Shown here: piece by piece, positions 60,364 to 64,000 of the stretch
Numbering within the stretch: position 1 is the stretch's first letter
Layout: every line of letters begins with the position of its first letter
DNA from: Bacteriovoracaceae bacterium UBA6200
GTDB taxonomy: Bacteria > Bdellovibrionota > Bacteriovoracia > Bacteriovoracales > Bacteriovoracaceae
Assembly (NCBI GenBank): GCA_002422605.1
Contig: DISW01000009.1
Coordinates: 1 to 64,000, forward strand
Reading direction: 5' to 3'
DNA length: 64,000 nucleotides
Made by a program: the position numbers and the translations under genes
Notes under the pieces: generated by a model
Database searches by the model: none
Told to the model about the DNA's origin: nothing
What the model saw: the letters and a program-made list of their open reading frames with translations, nothing else

Positions 60364-61034
60364 GCGTTGTTTCGGACGTTCTTTAAATAGACTTTTCTTA
60401 TAATCCAAATAAGAGCTACGGCACCGATGACGACCAAGGCAAACATTTTAAACTCAGATATTTTATTTAAAATAACTTCGCCATAAGTGGCCACAAAATA
60501 GATTTGAGTCGGTACAGAGATAAGAGCGGCCAATCCATCGATTGCAGCAAATTTCCAAACAGGTATTCCTAATAATCCACAACTCATATGCCCTGGAAAT
60601 CGAAGACCCGGTGTGAAACGGAAAATACCGCAAGCAAGACCACCATACTTTTGAAACCAAGAGTTAATAGTTTCAAACCCTTTGCCGGCCACTTGTTTTT
60701 GGAAAAACTTAGTCTTGATGATCCTGCCACCAAAAAATTTTCCTATCAGATAAACAATGAAATCACTAAAAAAGACGGCCAAAAAACAAACAAAGGCCAA
60801 GGTCGTAACATTAACCCCCTCTGCCCCTTCATAGGGTGGTGGGAATTTATCAGGGTGATGGGCCATGTAAGCGACAAGCCCTGAAGTCACAAGGATCAAC
60901 TCTTCAGGAACTGGAAAACCAAAAGAACTAGCGAACATGAATAGCGTTATAAAGCCATAAACATAATATGGTTGATAGGCGTACTGAGAAAAGAACGCCA
61001 TGAGGGCTTGATGGCTAAATTCAATGTCGAACAT
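60360..61034 (-). CDS. DedA-family membrane protein
   Basis: A 224-residue inner-membrane protein of the DedA (VTT/SNARE-associated) family, linked to lipid flipping and envelope stability. The GFPVPEELILV motif, the FRFTPGLRFPGHMSCGLLGIP region and helices near 20-40, 85-105, 150-170 and 190-210 are typical. It overlaps the convergent small gene by 4 bases. Confidence 0.92.
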   Translation of the reverse strand: MFDIEFSHQALMAFFSQYAYQPYYVYGFITLFMFASSFGFPVPEELILVTSGLVAYMAHHPDKFPPPYEGAEGVNVTTLAFVCFLAVFFSDFIVYLIGKFFGGRIIKTKFFQKQVAGKGFETINSWFQKYGGLACGIFRFTPGLRFPGHMSCGLLGIPVWKFAAIDGLAALISVPTQIYFVATYGEVILNKISEFKMFALVVIGAVALIWIIRKVYLKNVRNNA

Positions 61035-61083
61035 GAGTTCGATTCTAATAACACCCGACTCATAATGGAAGCAAAAAAGGTCT

Positions 61084-63615
61084 TTAAGAGTCCGATAAAA
61101 GCTCTCTTGGCCGCGCTTTTACTGCCCGCCATGAGGATAGCAGGATGGTCGCTAAACAAAGGACTGTTAAAAACAAGGCGGGATAAAATAATCTTCCCCA
61201 ATCAACACTTGGCGATAACTTAAAAGCTTCTCTTCCGATCACCTGAGCAATCATCCAGCCTAAAAATAAACCCATGCTCATGGCCGAGAAAAACAGGGCC
61301 CCAAATTCATAGATGAGATTAAGCCTCAAACGAAGGGCGGAAAAACCCAATGTCTTCATCAAGGCCAGATCATAATAGCGCCGATAAACCTGATCATGGG
61401 ACAATCCATAGAGGATGACCATGCCGACAATGAGTGAAAGCCAGGAAATGATTTCTATCGCTCCTCGGGCCCGTACGAATAAAGAGGAAAGTTTTCCTAT
61501 AAGTTCTTCCACATCTATAAAGGAAATATTGGGAAAGCGCTCCACAGTGGTTCGCTGGAAATTCAACTTCGTTTCAGCGGGCCCAGAGGGAAGAACAGCG
61601 AGAAATGTTTTAGGAGCAGCATCAATCATGCCGGGTTCAATGGTGACAAAGAAATTTGGATAGAAGCTTGTCCATTTAATCTCTTTTATATTTCGAACCA
61701 TCGCCTCAAACTCAACACCTTGGACATCGAAGGTAAGCTTATCTCCTATCTGGATGTCCATTCGTTGTGCCCATCGATTTTCTAAAGAAACATAAGGCAA
61801 GCGGTCATCTGGAGCTCCTCCCTCGGGAAAAGGCTCTCCACTAATAATTCTCTCGGTACCAGTTAGGTAATCGCGGTAAGTTAGATTTAAACTATTGCTC
61901 CGGAAACGTCTTTCTTCATCGTCTTCTCTGTCACGGAAGTTATACGAACGTTTTTTTCTAACAAATTGTTTATCATTCACTTTCTCCAGACGAGCACGAA
62001 TCATCGGAGTCACATAAGATAGATTCACTCCCTCTTTTTTAGCATGCTCTAAAAGAGGATCCATCTGTTCTTCCTGGATATCGAAAATAAAAAGAGAGGG
62101 TTTTTCACTATCTAGCGTGAACTCTTTTGAGATCATTGTATCAAGCTGAAGGATAAGTGAAATAAGAGTTGAGCCGATGGCCAGAGAAAGAAAACTTAAA
62201 GTGAGTTTATGACCTGAACGAGCAAGACCTCTCAGGGCGATCCCATTTTCAATTGTCGGCAGGAGGAGCCCCTTACCTTTGATGATCTTTTTCAGTAACC
62301 ACTGGGACGCTCTTACAAAGAGTGTGGACATGAAGAAAACCAGCATCAAAGCAAAAAAGAAGAGATTTCCCGTCTTAAATGAATGGCTGATGTAACAAGA
62401 GAATAACCAAAGAGACACAATAAAAGGTAAGAAATCCCAAAAGCGGAATCGTCCAAGAGAGAGTTTTGAAGCTTTAAGCTGAAGTCCCATTGAAGTGCGC
62501 ATAAGACCCAGTAAGAGTGGGACTAAAATAAAAAGAGAAAGGGCAAAGAGATAAGGAATTTGAGACAGCGAAGCGGCCAGATTAACGTCGCGACTTAACT
62601 CCAGACCCAAGACAGAAGAAAGTTCCGGAGCAAATTGTCGATACAGTGGAACAATAACAAAAAACTCAAGGGCCATCACCAAAGAAAAGACAAAAGCAAA
62701 CTGACCAATAATTCCAAGGATGATTTTATTCTTGGTTAATCCATGGAGATTAAGAAGACAAAGGTCTTTAAGCCTCGCTAACAAGTGCGACTGATAAAGA
62801 TAAAAAACTCCCACTAAAGACAAGATCAAGCCAATAAGGGCAGAGAGGGCCATAAAGTTGGTTAAAACATTGATGACTCTTCCTGTTTGTTCAGAACTAT
62901 CTTCCGGAAGTGTTATACGGATAGCCGAGTCTTTAATGACGGCGTAAATTTCTTTTTTAATATCTTGAGGCTTAGCAGCTGAAAAATTCTCAAGTTTAAA
63001 GTGATAAGTAAAACTTCCCGTGGCCCCGGGTTTTAAAAGACCTGTTTCAACTAAACGGGCCTCAGGCATATAAATTCTTGGGGCCAGAGAAAAGCCTCTT
63101 AGACCCATGGATGAATCATCCAGCACAACACCGGAAACTTTCATCGTGATGTCCCCAATCTGGAGTTCATCATGAGTTTCTACCTGCCATAGATCTGCCA
63201 GGTCTTTGGAGATATAAAGTTTATCGCTTTGAAAAGCTCCTTCAGAAGTTTTTAACTCACCATAAAAAGGAAATCCTTCCTGAGTCGCCCTGATTTCAAC
63301 CAGTCGAGAAGCTTTAGCTCTAAGGTGAGTGATCATCGAATAGATATCAATAATCTTATAAGTCTTGTGAGGATGATTTTTAAAAACCTCTTCCAGGGAT
63401 TTTAATTCAGTATCAAAAAGGTCACGCCGGGCCGAGACAGCAATGTCTGAAGTCAGTAATTGATTAGCATTACTTTGAAGTTTCTCATGCACTTGACCAG
63501 TGATGATACTGATCCCCATAAGACCCATGGTTCCCAGGAATAAAGTGAAAAATAAAAGTAGAAAGAAGAACGGAAACTTCTTCATCTCCTTTAAAAAGAA
63601 GAACTTAAAAATCAC
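61084..63615 (-). CDS. ABC transporter permease (FtsX/YbbP-like)
   Basis: A large permease with two FtsX domains: four N-terminal helices, a long periplasmic region, four C-terminal helices, and GLSHDQVYRRYYDLALMKTLGFS near 750-770, as in YbbP-type and MacB/LolC-type permeases. The open frame extends to 63654, but GGGAG six bases before GTG 63615 sets the start; the GTG overlaps the upstream TGA (GTGA), giving 843 residues. Such transporters often move lipids or are used in envelope repair. Confidence 0.9.
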   Translation of the reverse strand: MIFKFFFLKEMKKFPFFFLLLFFTLFLGTMGLMGISIITGQVHEKLQSNANQLLTSDIAVSARRDLFDTELKSLEEVFKNHPHKTYKIIDIYSMITHLRAKASRLVEIRATQEGFPFYGELKTSEGAFQSDKLYISKDLADLWQVETHDELQIGDITMKVSGVVLDDSSMGLRGFSLAPRIYMPEARLVETGLLKPGATGSFTYHFKLENFSAAKPQDIKKEIYAVIKDSAIRITLPEDSSEQTGRVINVLTNFMALSALIGLILSLVGVFYLYQSHLLARLKDLCLLNLHGLTKNKIILGIIGQFAFVFSLVMALEFFVIVPLYRQFAPELSSVLGLELSRDVNLAASLSQIPYLFALSLFILVPLLLGLMRTSMGLQLKASKLSLGRFRFWDFLPFIVSLWLFSCYISHSFKTGNLFFFALMLVFFMSTLFVRASQWLLKKIIKGKGLLLPTIENGIALRGLARSGHKLTLSFLSLAIGSTLISLILQLDTMISKEFTLDSEKPSLFIFDIQEEQMDPLLEHAKKEGVNLSYVTPMIRARLEKVNDKQFVRKKRSYNFRDREDDEERRFRSNSLNLTYRDYLTGTERIISGEPFPEGGAPDDRLPYVSLENRWAQRMDIQIGDKLTFDVQGVEFEAMVRNIKEIKWTSFYPNFFVTIEPGMIDAAPKTFLAVLPSGPAETKLNFQRTTVERFPNISFIDVEELIGKLSSLFVRARGAIEIISWLSLIVGMVILYGLSHDQVYRRYYDLALMKTLGFSALRLRLNLIYEFGALFFSAMSMGLFLGWMIAQVIGREAFKLSPSVDWGRLFYPALFLTVLCLATILLSSWRAVKARPRELLSDS

Positions 63616-64000
63616 AGAAGACTCCCATGCTCCAGATGAATAATTCTGGAACATTTACGAGCGAGATCCTGATCGTGTGTCACAAGGACCAGTGTGGTAC
63701 CGGTAGTGGACACCATATTGAATAAGAGCTCCATGACTTTATCCCCGGTTTCTTCATCAAGATTTCCGCTAGGTTCATCTGCAAAAAGGATACTAGGCTT
63801 AATCGCCAGTGCCCGGGCAATAGCAACACGCTGACACTCTCCCCCACTCATTTCAGAGGGAAGATGATGGGTGCGATGGCCAAGGCCAACACTTTCAAGA
63901 AGTTCTTGAGCTTCTTTCAAAGCATTTTCACGCTTTAGAAGCTCCAACGGGAGCAAAACATTTTCTAAAGCATTAAGGGTTGAAACCAAATGAAACTGTT
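63612..64000 (-). CDS. ABC transporter ATP-binding protein (LolD/YbbA-like; 5' end off the right edge)
   Basis: The C-terminal part of an ATPase for the FtsX/YbbP-like permease that follows it. The frame is open to the edge (QFHLVSTLNALENVLLPLEL), so the Walker A lies outside. Visible are the signature LSEMSGGECQRVAIARALA, Walker B ILFADEPSGNLDEETG and VLVTHDQDLA (switch His). LolD/MacB/YbbA group by pattern. Stop overlaps the permease GTG by 4 bases. Confidence 0.93.
   Translation of the reverse strand, partial: QFHLVSTLNALENVLLPLELLKRENALKEAQELLESVGLGHRTHHLPSEMSGGECQRVAIARALAIKPSILFADEPSGNLDEETGDKVMELLFNMVSTTGTTLVLVTHDQDLARKCSRIIHLEHGSLL

Overview
This 64 kb window is chromosomal DNA from a moderately AT-rich Gram-negative bacterium. 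Double-membrane traits are plentiful: lipoproteins with lipoboxes, a barrel-like outer-membrane protein, TonB-ExbB-ExbD and YajC-SecDF. The gene set suggests a Bdellovibrio-and-like organism, most likely of the Bacteriovoracales. Reasons are the many secreted proteins with no recognisable family, very large Ig-like lipoproteins, and sigma-28 (FliA) type promoters before non-flagellar genes. The taxonomic call is inference. I see no rRNA, tRNA, prophage, insertion sequence or CRISPR array.

Layout. 1-2.7 kb: chemotaxis-type CheB (cut by the left edge) and a CheR-receiver fusion. 2.8-5.6 kb: an HU/IHF protein and a lipoprotein with divergent sigma-28-like promoters, then a membrane protein. 5.6-11.1 kb: the queA-tgt-yajC-tatA-secD-secF queuosine/protein-export cluster. 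11.2-18.1 kb: an orphan ParA with a small partner, then a 1481-residue lipoprotein followed by an outer-membrane-barrel candidate. 18.1-36.2 kb: a denitrification island with norCBQD, small cytochromes c, nirN, nirS, nirJ, four siroheme-decarboxylase-type genes, nirE, nirF, a siroheme-synthase-type dehydrogenase, System II cytochrome c maturation genes (ccsB/ccsA) and norEF. 36.3-50.7 kb: housekeeping and mixed genes (2OG oxygenase, YggS, GlpX, PilZ, PgsA, SerB, LRR, metallo-beta-lactamase fold, ClpB, Rsm22, HNH endonuclease, citrate synthase). 51-64 kb: secreted proteins, SfsA, a NadD-like protein, a secreted metallopeptidase-like protein, ExbD/ExbB/TonB, glutathione peroxidase, a polyprenyl synthase, DedA and an ABC transporter (cut by the right edge).

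How it works together. The island encodes nitrite to NO (NirS cytochrome cd1), NO to N2O (NorCB with NorQ/NorD/NorE/NorF), the heme d1 pathway starting from uroporphyrinogen III, and the cytochrome c assembly machinery these enzymes need. No nitrate or nitrous oxide reductase is in view, so this window supports only the two middle steps. Three FNR/Dnr-like palindromes sit at near-equal distances upstream of norC, of the nir operon and of norE, suggesting one oxygen- or NO-responsive regulon whose regulator lies elsewhere. Other promoter signals are a sigma-32-type promoter before clpB and sigma-28-type promoters before HU, two lipoprotein genes and, more weakly, citrate synthase.

Most unusual items: a probable ATT start codon in a siroheme-decarboxylase gene, a NirN homologue with a second C-terminal heme site, an HNH endonuclease gene framed by GC-rich palindromes, the orphan ParA/small-protein pair, and the sigma-28-linked lipoproteins.
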